64,000 bases of DNA, from the NCBI GenBank assembly GCA_002414385.1, contig DHZH01000007.1:1-64000 (forward strand), read 5' to 3'. Source of the stretch: Gammaproteobacteria bacterium UBA5109 (GTDB lineage: Bacteria > Pseudomonadota > Gammaproteobacteria > Pseudomonadales > Pseudohongiellaceae). A model generated the notes under the pieces. It was not told the origin of the DNA and did not search any database. It saw only the letters and a list, made by a program, of their open reading frames with translations. Below, in pieces: positions 25,069-34,697 of this stretch (position 1 is its first letter; each line of letters begins with the position of its first letter). The position numbers and the translations under genes were made by a program.

Positions 25069-28000
25069 CAGAAGCGGCGATTATTGATGCTGCCCAGCGT
25101 GAATCGGCTCTGGATATCAGCCGCTCATTTTGCGTACAGGCTCCTGCCGGTTCAGGTAAAACCGAATTACTTACACAACGCCTGCTCAAGTTACTGCTTG
25201 TCAGTGACCGGCCTGAGGATATTCTGGCCTTTACCTTTACCCGCAAGGCCGCCTTTGAAATGCGTCAGCGCCTGTTATTCAGTCTGCGTCAGGAAAACCC
25301 TGACAAGCTCACGGAGCTGACCAACAAGCTGGCCCGGCAGGTTCTGGAGCGTGATACTGCCATGCAGTGGCATTTGCTGGAAAATCCCCAGCGACTGCAG
25401 ATCAGCACCATCGATTCGTTCAATGTCGCAATCTGTGCACAACTGCCTGTTGTCAGCGGACTGGGCAGCCGGGTGGAAATTGTTGAAGATGCCCGTCTCC
25501 TGTATCAGGATGCCATTGCCAGTCTTTTTAAAAGGCTGGAAGGAGAAGATGACAGTGTCACTCAGGCACTGGCCGTTTTGCTTCAGCACCTGGATAACAA
25601 TCTCGGACGGGCTCAGGAGCTCCTGAGCCACCTGCTGCAAAAACGCGATCAATGGTTGCTGCACATACTCAGGATGCAGCACCGGGGCAATATGCAGCAG
25701 GAGCTTGGTAAAAACCTGCAGCTTACGGTTAGTGAAGCATTACAGGATGCTGCTGAACAACTTGAACCCTATACCAGTGAACTGATGGCCCTTTTACAGT
25801 TCGCGGCGGAAAATCTTCAGCGTGATGGTAATGACTCACTGAGTCGCTTTTCCTTCAGTGCAGACCTCCCTGCTAGCAGTCCTGAACATTGCCTGGCCTG
25901 GCAGGCAATAGCCAGCTTTTTACTGACCAATGAAGGAAGTCTCAGAAAGGCCAAAGGCATTACTGTCAAAAATGGCTTCCCGGCAAAAGGCAGCGGTAAA
26001 ACCAGTACTGAAAAACAATTATTTGAGGAACGCAAATCACAATTCGCAAGCTTGCTGGACAAACTCGCTGAATATCCGGAAATCGTAGCAGCCTTGCAGG
26101 CTATTCTGATCATGCCGGCTCTGGATTATCAGCAGGATGAATGGCAAATACTCGAATCCTTGAGTACGGTATTGCTCGAATTGGTGAAAGAACTGAATAT
26201 CAGTCTGCAGCAGCAAAGCCAGGCTGATTATATTCATCTCAGTGCCAGCGCCCTGGATGCGCTGGGCCATGAAGAAAGTATCAGCGACCTGGCGCTGCGA
26301 ATGGATTATCGCATCAAGCATATCCTGGTTGATGAATTTCAGGACACCTCGCAACAGCAGATCGAATTACTCAAACGCCTGACCCGTGGCTGGGAAAAAG
26401 ATGATGGACGCACCCTCTTTATCGTCGGTGACGGCATGCAATCCTGTTATGGTTTTCGTAATGCCGATGTCGGCCTGTTTCTCCGGGCCAGGGATAAAGG
26501 CATAGGCCCGGTGTCACTCGAGAAACTGCAACTGCAGATGAACTTTCGCAGTCACTCCGGACTGGTACAGGAGATTAATCATATCTTCAGTGCGTCCTTC
26601 CCGGCCCGGGACAACATCAGCAGGGGCGCGGTAAGCTACAGTGCCAGCCAGGCAGTACGCCAAGCGGATACAGCGGGACTGCAACTGACTTACTTTATTC
26701 AGTCAGCCGAGGATAAAGTCACGCGTGAACAATGTGCGGCAACTGAAGCTGAAACAATTCTTCAGCACATAAAGCAGCTGCCTGCAGATTCCGACTGTTC
26801 CGTGGCTATCCTGGTCCGCTCCAGGAATTATTTACAGGCAATAATACCGGCCCTGCGTGCCGCCGGGGTTGCCTGGAACGCGGCAGGAATTGACAGCCTG
26901 GGTTCCTTTGCCGTGATCAAGGATTTACTGAGCCTGTTACAGAGTCTGTTGAACCTGGCAGATATCACTGCGCTCTTTGCCCTTCTGCGCAGCCCTTTTG
27001 TTGGCCTGCAGCTTCAGGACATTCACTGCCTGAAAATGCATGCCGATGCCCGGGAGTTAAGCCTCTGGGAAATTCTGCAGTCTTATCAAGAAACTCCTGG
27101 ATTAAGCAGCGATGCGCAACAACGATTACAGCGCTGTATTCCCGTTTTGACTGAGGCTCGCCAGCAGCGCGGCTGGGGGCCCCTGCGCGACTGGCTGGAA
27201 AACACCTGGCGACTATTAGGTGGCCCTGCCTGTCTCGGCAGGGATTATGAATTGTTGTATGTCGAGCGTTTCCTGGCCTTGCTGGAAAAAGAGGCAGACG
27301 GACATGAGATTACGGATATCCATCACCTGAAAAAGTTATGCCAGGAGACCTATCTCGGCAGCAGTCATGACAAGAATACGCCACTGCAGATCATGACCAT
27401 ACACAATGCCAAAGGACTGGAGTTTGACTATGTCTTTATTCCCGGCCTGGACCGCACACCTCCGCCGGATAAAAAAAATCTGTTTCTCTGGCAGGAACTT
27501 GCCTCGGAAAGCAGTGAGTCCCGTTTGATTCTGGCTCCCTTAAATGCCCGAGGCGAAGAAGACAATGCCACTTATCAGTACCTGGCCAATGAGGCCAGTC
27601 AGCGGCGTGAACTGGAAAGCACCCGCCTGCTTTATATTGCGGTCACCCGGGCCAGAGAAAAAGCCTTTTTATATGCCCGACTGACGCGTGATGATAAAAA
27701 CCTTTTTAAAGCCCCGCCCCGCAGTTCCCTGCTGGGCCGGATCTGGCCGGCAATAAGCAATAACATTCAGGAAGAGGATTGTATTGTTTTAAGCATGGGG
27801 GGCAACAGCCAAACACCGACTGATCAGAGCCAGGGCAATTTCATACAGCGCCTCAGTAATACCTGGCAGATGCCTGAACCCGAAACACCTGCACAGGCAG
27901 AAATAGTGGAATATTCAGATCATGAAAGTTATCAGCATATTCTGGACAGGAAAATCGGGGAAATTATTCATCATTGCCTGCTTCTCAAGGTGGAAAAAAA

Positions 28001-28463
28001 TACAGATGTTCTGCAAAGTGACTTGCTACCCAAGTACAAGCGTTTGTGGACTCGAGTGCTTGGCCCCTGCTGTTCAGACCAGAATACACTGGATAAGGCA
28101 CTGGCCAGGGTCATTGATAATTTACAGGCCTGCATGACCCATGAAAAAGCCGCCTGGCTGTTTGACCCTTCACACACACAGAGCGCCTGTGAACTCTCAC
28201 TGAGTGATTATCGCCAGGGTTGGCGCAAGGAACATGTCATTGACCGTACTTTTGTCGCTGACGACATCCGCTGGATTATCGACTACAAGTCTTCTGCACC
28301 GGCTGCCGGTCAATCACTGGAGCAGTTTGTAAGCCAGCAGGCTCAACGTTATAGCCCACAGTTAAAACGTTATGCCGGGCTTTTCCGCGATCTGGAAAAT
28401 AGCGAAATAAAAACTGCACTGTTTTTTACCTCTCTGCCCTACTGGCATGAAATAGAGCTGTAA
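25065..28463 (+). CDS. AddA-like UvrD-family helicase-nuclease
   Basis: The 1132-residue protein starts at the ATG at 25065 within the stop codon of its partner; an upstream TTG extension is rejected. The helicase motifs are intact: Walker A APAGSGKTE (26-34), FTFTRKAAFEMRQRL, motif II VDEFQDTSQQQIELL (about 422), MNFRSH, TIHNAKGLEFDYVF and LLYIAVTRAREKAFLY. The C-terminal nuclease has DIRWIIDYKSSAP. This is the architecture of AddA/RecB: 3'-5' helicase plus RecB-type nuclease for recombinational repair of double-strand breaks. No stress promoter is visible; it may be read from the rne side, since the rne to addB gap is only 55 bp. Confidence 0.88.
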   Translation: MTEAAIIDAAQRESALDISRSFCVQAPAGSGKTELLTQRLLKLLLVSDRPEDILAFTFTRKAAFEMRQRLLFSLRQENPDKLTELTNKLARQVLERDTAMQWHLLENPQRLQISTIDSFNVAICAQLPVVSGLGSRVEIVEDARLLYQDAIASLFKRLEGEDDSVTQALAVLLQHLDNNLGRAQELLSHLLQKRDQWLLHILRMQHRGNMQQELGKNLQLTVSEALQDAAEQLEPYTSELMALLQFAAENLQRDGNDSLSRFSFSADLPASSPEHCLAWQAIASFLLTNEGSLRKAKGITVKNGFPAKGSGKTSTEKQLFEERKSQFASLLDKLAEYPEIVAALQAILIMPALDYQQDEWQILESLSTVLLELVKELNISLQQQSQADYIHLSASALDALGHEESISDLALRMDYRIKHILVDEFQDTSQQQIELLKRLTRGWEKDDGRTLFIVGDGMQSCYGFRNADVGLFLRARDKGIGPVSLEKLQLQMNFRSHSGLVQEINHIFSASFPARDNISRGAVSYSASQAVRQADTAGLQLTYFIQSAEDKVTREQCAATEAETILQHIKQLPADSDCSVAILVRSRNYLQAIIPALRAAGVAWNAAGIDSLGSFAVIKDLLSLLQSLLNLADITALFALLRSPFVGLQLQDIHCLKMHADARELSLWEILQSYQETPGLSSDAQQRLQRCIPVLTEARQQRGWGPLRDWLENTWRLLGGPACLGRDYELLYVERFLALLEKEADGHEITDIHHLKKLCQETYLGSSHDKNTPLQIMTIHNAKGLEFDYVFIPGLDRTPPPDKKNLFLWQELASESSESRLILAPLNARGEEDNATYQYLANEASQRRELESTRLLYIAVTRAREKAFLYARLTRDDKNLFKAPPRSSLLGRIWPAISNNIQEEDCIVLSMGGNSQTPTDQSQGNFIQRLSNTWQMPEPETPAQAEIVEYSDHESYQHILDRKIGEIIHHCLLLKVEKNTDVLQSDLLPKYKRLWTRVLGPCCSDQNTLDKALARVIDNLQACMTHEKAAWLFDPSHTQSACELSLSDYRQGWRKEHVIDRTFVADDIRWIIDYKSSAPAAGQSLEQFVSQQAQRYSPQLKRYAGLFRDLENSEIKTALFFTSLPYWHEIEL

Positions 28464-28475
28464 AGGCTTTATAAT
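28447..28475 (+). promoter_or_regulatory. Candidate promoter of the DAHP synthase gene
   Basis: A perfect -10 box TATAAT lies at 28470-28475, with ATGAAA (4 of 6 matches to TTGACA) 17 bp upstream, overlapping the end of the helicase gene. The predicted start point falls at the foot of the hairpin at 28482-28500. Confidence 0.5.
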
Positions 28476-28481
28476 GCGCCG

Positions 28482-28500
28482 CTGCCCGAAATCCGGGCAG
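28482..28500 (+). promoter_or_regulatory. Hairpin at the 5' end of the DAHP synthase transcript
   Basis: CTGCCCG (28482-28488) pairs perfectly with CGGGCAG (28494-28500) around a 5-base loop. There is no T-run, so it is not a typical terminator. Given the TATAAT just upstream, it would be the first structure of the transcript, where such stems protect mRNA from RNase E and pyrophosphohydrolase. It is not a trp- or phe-type attenuator; no leader peptide is seen. Confidence 0.4.
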
Positions 28501-28517
28501 GAATAGCAGGCAGATAC

Positions 28518-29579
28518 ATGATGAATACCGAAAACCTGAATATTGAATCCTATACCAGGCTCATTTCTCCCAATGAAATGAAGTTGCGCCTGCCCCTGCA
28601 GGAAAAAACCCGGGAAACTGTTCAGCAAAATCGCCAGATCATTCGAGACATTCTTGACCGCAAAGATCACAGACTGTTTGTGGTTGTCGGCCCCTGCTCG
28701 ATTCATGATGTGGATGCCGCCCTGGAATATGCAGAACGCCTGCAACTGCTTGCTGAAAAAGTCAGTGACACGCTGGTGCTTGTCATGCGGGTATATTTTG
28801 AGAAACCCCGTACCTCAATGGGCTGGAAAGGACTGATTAATGACCCGGAACTCAATGACAGTTTCAGGATAGAAGACGGATTACACATTGGACGCCGGCT
28901 CTTGCTGAAACTAAGCGCCATGGGTTTACCAACCTCAACCGAAGCGCTGGATCCGATTTCACCGCAGTATTTGCATGACATTATTACCTGGTCAGCCATC
29001 GGTGCCAGAACAACTGAATCCCAGACTCACCGGGAAATGTCCAGCGGACTTAGTTCACCGGTAGGATTCAAGAACGGCACTGACGGTGGACTGGAAGTAG
29101 CAATCAATGCCCTGCGGACAGTTTCCAAAGCGCATCGTTTTCTCGGCGTTGATCCGGAAGGAAATGTATCCGTGGTACATACCGCCGGTAATCCCTATGC
29201 ACATATCGTGCTTCGTGGCGGCAATGGCGTGACCAACTATGATTCAGTCAGCGTGGCCCAGTGCGAAGAAATCTGCCGGGCTGCCGGAGTCACTGACAAC
29301 ATCATGATTGACTGTAGTCATGCCAATTCCAGCAAAAAACCGGAACTGCAGCCACTGGTAGTGGAAAATGTCTGTAACCAGATAATGGAAGGCAATCGCT
29401 CAATCATTGGTTTGATGATTGAAAGTAATATCCATGCCGGTCGCCAGGATATCCCCGCCGACCTGAGTCAACTCAAATATGGTGTTTCAGTAACCGATGC
29501 CTGTATCGACTGGGAAACTACGGAATCCTGCCTTCTCGAAGCAAGGGATAAACTCAGGACTGTTTTGCCGGGGCGTTAG
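28518..29579 (+). CDS. 3-deoxy-7-phosphoheptulonate synthase, class I
   Basis: This enzyme joins phosphoenolpyruvate and erythrose 4-phosphate in the first step of the shikimate pathway. The 353 residues carry the class I (AroF/G/H) set: VVGPCSIHD, MRVYFEKPRTSMGWKG (in parts: YFEKPRT), ARTTESQTHREMSSG, GFKNGTDG, IMIDCSHANSSK and the metal-binding GLMIESN. Which aromatic amino acid inhibits it cannot be read with certainty. Two Met codons stand together at the start; either may be used. It has its own promoter-like sequence, and its 3' end overlaps the convergent mechanosensitive channel gene by 26 bases. The trpFBA genes lie 30 kb away. Confidence 0.94.
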   Translation: MMNTENLNIESYTRLISPNEMKLRLPLQEKTRETVQQNRQIIRDILDRKDHRLFVVVGPCSIHDVDAALEYAERLQLLAEKVSDTLVLVMRVYFEKPRTSMGWKGLINDPELNDSFRIEDGLHIGRRLLLKLSAMGLPTSTEALDPISPQYLHDIITWSAIGARTTESQTHREMSSGLSSPVGFKNGTDGGLEVAINALRTVSKAHRFLGVDPEGNVSVVHTAGNPYAHIVLRGGNGVTNYDSVSVAQCEEICRAAGVTDNIMIDCSHANSSKKPELQPLVVENVCNQIMEGNRSIIGLMIESNIHAGRQDIPADLSQLKYGVSVTDACIDWETTESCLLEARDKLRTVLPGR

Positions 29580-30663
29580 CCTTCTCCAGCATAGACGGAT
29601 CCGGCAGCCCGTCCAGTGTCGTCGTCGGAAAGGCAATATCGGCATCATGCTCATGAATGATGTCTATTATCTTTAGCAGCACATCCTGTTTTACCCTATG
29701 GTATTCAGCCCAGACCGTTGTTTTGGTAAAGGTATAGATGAAGAAGTCCAGTGATGACGCACCCATCTTGTTGAAATTAACGATCAGGGTGTTGTCCGTA
29801 TCAATCTCTTCATGAGCTTTTAGCATCCTGGTGACTGCATCGATGATCTCGCCCACTTTGGCAGCATCTTTGTAACGCAGGCCAATGGTTTCATAAATCC
29901 GGCGGTTCAGCATGCGCGAGGGGTTTTCTACCGAAATCTTGGTAAAGACGGAATTGGGAATATACAGGGGACGCTTATCGAAAGTGCGAATGACACTCAC
30001 CCGCCAACCGATGTCTTCCACAGTGCCTTCAATTTCCCGGTCAGGAGAACGTATCCAGTCTCCCACTTTAAAAGGCCGATCAAGATAAATAATCAGCCCC
30101 CCGAAAAAATTGGCCAGTAAGTCCTGTGCTGCAAAACCTACAGCAATACCGCCGATACCACCAAAAGCCACCACCCCAGTGACACTGATACCCAGCGTCT
30201 GCAGGATTACCAGTCCGGCAGTGATCATTACTGAAACGCGCAGCAAACGGCCAATGACCCGGATGGTTATTTCATCAGCTTCTATTTCGTCATTTTTGGT
30301 TTTTTCGAGAAAGGTTTCTTCGATATTCTTCACCAGCTGATTGAGGAACATCATCAGCAGGAGAATAATGGCAATGCGGCGCACGATGCCGGTATATTCA
30401 AACAGCTCGTTGACTGAAACAGTCTGTACTATTTCAGCGGCTATACTCAATCCGATTACCCAGACCAGTAAAGCCAGTGGTTTACGGGCCGCCTGGAGAA
30501 CTGCATCGTCCCAGAGGTTTTCAGTTTGCTCCAGCTTTTTATGCAGCCGCTCGAGTGACAACTTCATGATGAAGTTGAACACTACTGTCGCAAGGACTAC
30601 AGCAAACACATGTACAATCCAGGTATTTTCTCCGAAATCCAGCCAGGCGAATAGGTTTTGCAT
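29554..30663 (-). CDS. MscS-family mechanosensitive ion channel
   Basis: The 369 residues have about four to five membrane segments in the first half (for example FAVVLATVVFNFIM and PLALLVWVIGLSIAAEIV). They then have the pore helix and beta domain of MscS: VSVTGVVAFGGIGGIAVGFAAQD (in parts: FGGIGGIAVGFAAQD), LANFFGGLIIYLDRPFKVGDWI, then GTVEDIGWRVSVIRTFDKRPLYIPNS. Such channels release solutes on hypo-osmotic shock. The C-terminal 100 residues match the vestibule. It is one of the longer MscS paralogues, not the short MscS itself. Its end overlaps the convergent DAHP synthase end by 26 bases. It follows topA by 30 bp on the same strand. Confidence 0.93.
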   Translation of the reverse strand: MQNLFAWLDFGENTWIVHVFAVVLATVVFNFIMKLSLERLHKKLEQTENLWDDAVLQAARKPLALLVWVIGLSIAAEIVQTVSVNELFEYTGIVRRIAIILLLMMFLNQLVKNIEETFLEKTKNDEIEADEITIRVIGRLLRVSVMITAGLVILQTLGISVTGVVAFGGIGGIAVGFAAQDLLANFFGGLIIYLDRPFKVGDWIRSPDREIEGTVEDIGWRVSVIRTFDKRPLYIPNSVFTKISVENPSRMLNRRIYETIGLRYKDAAKVGEIIDAVTRMLKAHEEIDTDNTLIVNFNKMGASSLDFFIYTFTKTTVWAEYHRVKQDVLLKIIDIIHEHDADIAFPTTTLDGLPDPSMLEKANAPAKQS

Positions 30664-30692
30664 TAGGGAACCTTACCGGTTGTCTGTTCTTG

Positions 30693-33353
30693 CTAGGCCG
30701 TTTCAGCCAGTTCATCCTGCGGCACCCATTTGCCGCCGCGATAAAAGGCTTTCCACTTGGTCGCTTTGCCGTCTTTTTCACTGAGTAAATACTGCTCTTT
30801 GGTTTTACGGCTGAAGCGTACGACTGTTTTATTGCCTTCAGGGTCTTCCGTCGGCGCAGAGAACAGGAAGGAATATTTGGGATCAATCTTGTCCTTGTAG
30901 GGTAAAATTTCTTCTACCAGTGGCGCCCTGGTTTCACGATTTTTGGGAAACTTGCTGGCCGCCAGGAAAATACCCGCGGCACCATCACGCAATACATAAT
31001 AGTCGTCAACTTTCTGACAAATCAGGTCTGGCATGTGCACTGGATCCATTTTCGGTGGCGCCGGTTCACCGTTACGTAAAAGTTTCCTGGTGTTTTTACA
31101 TTCAGAATTGGTACAGCCGAAATATTTACCAAAGCGCCCGTTCTTGAGCTGCATTTCCGCACCGCATTTATCGCACTCCAGGACAGGACCATCATAACCC
31201 CTGAGTTTGAACTTGCCGTGTTCGACCTCATACCCCGGGCATTCCGGGTTATTACCACAGACATGCAGTTTACGTTCTTCATCAATCAGATAGGAATCCA
31301 TTGCTGTATCGCAGAGTTTGCAACGATGTTTGCTCATCAGGAGTCTGGATTCAGCTTCTTCATCGGCATCAACAGAAATAGCCTCATCACCCGGAGTGAG
31401 GTTCATGGTTGTTTTGCAACGTTCTTTTGGAGGCAGGTTATAACCGGAGCAGCCCAGAAACACGCCGGTACTTGCCGTTCTGATCTGCATGGGACGCCCA
31501 CATTCCGGGCAGGAAATATCAGTATCTGTAGGCTTGTTGGGACGCATGCCGCTCTCTTCAGAACGTGCCTCTTCAAGCTGTTCGGTAAAACTGCCGTAAA
31601 ACTCATTGAGCACGGATAACCAGTCTTTTTCGCCATTGGCAACATCATCGAGGCGGTCTTCCATCTGTGCGGTAAATCCGTAATCCAGCAGTTCGGAAAA
31701 ATTTTCCTGCAGGCGTTCGGTGACAATGTCGCCCATTTTTTCTGCATAGAAACGACGGTTTTCCAGGCTTACGTAGCCGCGGTCCTGAATCGTCGAAATA
31801 ATTGAGGCATAAGTCGAAGGCCGGCCGATTTCCCTTTTCTCCAGCTCCTTGACCAGGCTGGCTTCGGTATACCTGGGTGGCGGTTTGGTGAAGTGCTGTT
31901 TGGGTTGCAGCTCTTTCAGCTCCAGCGTTTCACCGACCTGAATATCAGGCAATTCAAAGTCTCCTTCCTTATTGCTTGTCGGCAGTACCCGCGTATAACC
32001 GTCAAACTCCAGAATTCGACCTTTGATTTTCAGGTCAAATTCACCGGCGCTGACATTGATCGTGGTACTTTTATACTGTGCCGGTGTCATCTGGCAGGCA
32101 ACAAACTGCTGCCAGATCAGGTTATAAAGTCGTTGTGCGTCGCGCTCCATACCCTGTAACACGCTGGAGTTTTCCGTAATCTTGACTGATGAGGGGCGGA
32201 TGGCTTCGTGTGCCTCCTGGGCCCCTGCCTTGCTACTGTATATATTGGCATTATCGGGTAAATACCTGTCGCCGAATTTGCTGTTGATGTATTCACGACA
32301 GGAAGCAATCGCATCATTACTCAGGTGCGTGGAATCAGTTCGCATATAGGTAATATGACCGGCTTCATATAAACGCTGGGCCATCATCATGGTTTTCTTG
32401 ACGCTGAATCCAAGACGGCCGGAAGCAGCCTGCTGCAAAGTGGAAGTAATAAATGGTGCCTTGGGTTTTGACGAAGTCGGTTTGTCTTCCCGGTTTACGA
32501 CTTTAAAATCCTGATCCTGCAGGGCTTTAACTGCTTCCAGGGTATCTGCTTCATTGTCCGGCTTGAATTCATTGCCCTGAAATTTTACAACCTGAAAATT
32601 CAGGGCATTCTCTTCCGCTTTACTGCTGTTTTCCGTCCGCAGTAAATCGGCAAATAACTCCCAGTACTCTTCTGGAATAAACGCACGAATTTCTTTTTCA
32701 CGCTCGACTATCAGTCGAACGGCAACGGACTGTACACGGCCTGCAGAAAGTCCGCGGGCAACTTTTTCCCATAATAATGGTGAAAGCATAAAACCGACTA
32801 TTCGGTCCAGAAAGCGCCGCGCCTGCTGCGCCTCTACTCGCTTCATGTCCAGTTCGCCTGGTTCAGAGAAAGCCGACTCAATGGCTTTTTTGGTAATTTC
32901 ATTAAACACAACACGTTGATAGCGGTCTGCTTCACCACCGATTGCCTGTTGCAAATGCCAGGCAATGGCCTCCCCTTCACGGTCAAGGTCAGTCGCCAGA
33001 TAGATTTTGTCGGCCTGTTTGGCCAGCTTTCTAAGTTCTTTAACCACTGATTCCTTACCTGGCAGAATCTGGTAATTGGCTTTCCAGTTTTGCTCCGGAT
33101 TAATTCCCATGCGGGCAATGAGCTGCTCTTTTGCCTTGCGGGCTTTGTGTGCGGCTTTTTCTTCCGGATCCATTTTTCGGGTAAGGGCTGCGGCCTGTGC
33201 TCTGGCTTTGGCATCGACGGGTTTTGCAGAACCACTGGTCGGCAAGTCACGAATATGACCTACACTGGATTTGACGATAAAGTCTTTCCCCAGATATTTG
33301 TTAATGGTTTTTGCTTTGGCCGGGGACTCGACAATGACGAGTGATTTTTCCAT
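30693..33353 (-). CDS. topA: DNA topoisomerase I
   Basis: Topoisomerase I relaxes negative supercoils by a transient single-strand break. The 886 residues have the Toprim domain (VESPAKAKTINKYLG at 7-21 and ATDLDREGEAIAWHL), the active-site Tyr in ITYMRTDST, and RRFLDRIVGF. Zinc-ribbon modules follow in the C-terminal part (CPECGRPMQIR...C, CKLCDTAM...C, CDKCGAEM...C), ending in a Lys-rich TopA C-terminal ribbon segment (GNKTVVRFSRKTKEQYLL). Length is a normal gammaproteobacterial value. It is separated from the aminotransferase upstream by 266 bp, which holds its promoter. Confidence 0.97.
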   Translation of the reverse strand: MEKSLVIVESPAKAKTINKYLGKDFIVKSSVGHIRDLPTSGSAKPVDAKARAQAAALTRKMDPEEKAAHKARKAKEQLIARMGINPEQNWKANYQILPGKESVVKELRKLAKQADKIYLATDLDREGEAIAWHLQQAIGGEADRYQRVVFNEITKKAIESAFSEPGELDMKRVEAQQARRFLDRIVGFMLSPLLWEKVARGLSAGRVQSVAVRLIVEREKEIRAFIPEEYWELFADLLRTENSSKAEENALNFQVVKFQGNEFKPDNEADTLEAVKALQDQDFKVVNREDKPTSSKPKAPFITSTLQQAASGRLGFSVKKTMMMAQRLYEAGHITYMRTDSTHLSNDAIASCREYINSKFGDRYLPDNANIYSSKAGAQEAHEAIRPSSVKITENSSVLQGMERDAQRLYNLIWQQFVACQMTPAQYKSTTINVSAGEFDLKIKGRILEFDGYTRVLPTSNKEGDFELPDIQVGETLELKELQPKQHFTKPPPRYTEASLVKELEKREIGRPSTYASIISTIQDRGYVSLENRRFYAEKMGDIVTERLQENFSELLDYGFTAQMEDRLDDVANGEKDWLSVLNEFYGSFTEQLEEARSEESGMRPNKPTDTDISCPECGRPMQIRTASTGVFLGCSGYNLPPKERCKTTMNLTPGDEAISVDADEEAESRLLMSKHRCKLCDTAMDSYLIDEERKLHVCGNNPECPGYEVEHGKFKLRGYDGPVLECDKCGAEMQLKNGRFGKYFGCTNSECKNTRKLLRNGEPAPPKMDPVHMPDLICQKVDDYYVLRDGAAGIFLAASKFPKNRETRAPLVEEILPYKDKIDPKYSFLFSAPTEDPEGNKTVVRFSRKTKEQYLLSEKDGKATKWKAFYRGGKWVPQDELAETA

Positions 33354-33410
33354 GGTTTTCGCTTTACTGCTGCTACGTTTTAAAAAAACCCATTGATTAC
33401 AGGGGCGTCA

Positions 33411-33440
33411 TAAATAAAGGTTCAACATCAAGCCTGTCAA
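33411..33440 (-). promoter_or_regulatory. Candidate topA promoter
   Basis: Within the 266 bp between the aminotransferase and topA, a perfect TTGACA lies on the minus strand at 33440-33435, with a weak TATTTA 18 bp downstream at 33416-33411. Nearby GCCTGACAGGC and GCTTGACAGGC copies form short dyads. The rest of this gap shows no gene. Confidence 0.3.
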
Positions 33441-33619
33441 GCTTTTTGTGAAAACACTTGATGTAAAACGGAGGTATCTGCATCGTAAAATGCATCTGCC
33501 TGTCAGGCTTTAATGCGGCAAAATATACTGATTTCGCGCCAAAAAAGGCGGGCATTAAAACATTGCCAATGAGAAAAGAAAAGTTCGAAGCGCTGAATAT
33601 CTGATGGCTGTCGCAGAAT

Positions 33620-34663
33620 TTATAAGGCAACTTCCCGGGTCCAGCCATATTTATCTTCACGTTCACCGCTTTGCAACTGGCACAGGAGATCATACAGCTT
33701 TTGCATAATCGGCCCGACTTCTTCTCCATTAGCATAGAAGTGATGCCAGTGATCATCAAACCAGATTTTTCCGACCGGTGATAACACGGCCGCCGTTCCG
33801 CAGGCCGCGACTTCTTCAAAACTGCCTACTTCCTTACGTAAATCAATCGCTCGTTCTTCAGTTTCCATCCCCAGGTCTTCAGCCGCGATGGTCATGATGG
33901 AGCGCCGCGTGACACTGGGCAATATCGCTGCAGATTTTGGCGTGACCAGTTTGTTGCCGGCCATGGAAACAAGAATATTGGCAGAACCGGCTTCTTCCAG
34001 ATAACGATGCTCGGCAGCATCCAGATACAGGGCTTCATTGGCTCCCAGTTCCTTGGCTTTACGGGTCGCATACAGCCCACCGGGGTAGTTGGCTCCGGCT
34101 TTGATATCACCGGTACCATGCGGAGCCGCCCGGTCAAAGTCCGAGACTGCCAGGGAAATAAGGGACAGTCCCCCACTTTTATAGTAAGGCCCGACTGGCG
34201 AAACAATGACCCGGAATTCATATCGCTTGGCCGGCTTCAATCCCATGTTTTCCCCGACCCCGATCAGCAATGGCCTGATATACAGCGAAGCACCACTGCC
34301 ATAAGGCGGGATCCAGGCCTGATTGGCACTGACCGCCTGCATTACGCCCTTGATAAACAGTTCTTCCGGAACAGCCGGCATGGAAAGGCGCTCGGCAGTG
34401 TTCTGCATGCGCTGGGCATTTAGTTCGGGACGGAACAGTAATACCCTGCCATCTTTGGCAGTCTGGGCTTTAAGCCCTTCAAAGCATTGCTGGGCATAGT
34501 GCAGGGCTGGCGCCCCTTCATGAATCTGAATCATTTCAGATGTCAGGAGTTCCCCTTCAGACCATGAGCCGTTTTCATAAACTGCTGAAAACCGGTAATC
34601 AGTTTTGGTGTATTCAAAACCCAGATTTTGCCAATCCAGTGCTTTTCTGGCAGACGCTAGCAA
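33620..34663 (-). CDS. Branched-chain amino acid aminotransferase, type II
   Basis: This PLP enzyme makes leucine, isoleucine and valine from their 2-oxo acids. It belongs to the larger, eukaryote-like (type II) class: YAQQCFEGLKAQTAKDG, FRPELNAQRMQ, GGLYATRKAKELGANEALYLD, EEAGSANILVSM and CGTAAVLSPVG. I prefer a TTG start at 34663 (347 residues). AGAGGG lies seven bases before it, and a TATAAT box at 34703-34698 would start the transcript only about 28 bases earlier. The ATG at 34699 and the GTG at 34726 overlap or precede that promoter and have no ribosome-binding site. Divergent from tatD. Confidence 0.92.
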   Translation of the reverse strand: MLASARKALDWQNLGFEYTKTDYRFSAVYENGSWSEGELLTSEMIQIHEGAPALHYAQQCFEGLKAQTAKDGRVLLFRPELNAQRMQNTAERLSMPAVPEELFIKGVMQAVSANQAWIPPYGSGASLYIRPLLIGVGENMGLKPAKRYEFRVIVSPVGPYYKSGGLSLISLAVSDFDRAAPHGTGDIKAGANYPGGLYATRKAKELGANEALYLDAAEHRYLEEAGSANILVSMAGNKLVTPKSAAILPSVTRRSIMTIAAEDLGMETEERAIDLRKEVGSFEEVAACGTAAVLSPVGKIWFDDHWHHFYANGEEVGPIMQKLYDLLCQLQSGEREDKYGWTREVAL

Positions 34664-34697
34664 GTCACTACCCTCTTTAAAATTCCGAAAAGGCGGC

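Noticed and set aside
33397..33819. Minus-strand frame across the aminotransferase 3' end and the topA promoter
   Set aside because: It overlaps a conserved gene in another frame and shows no family pattern.
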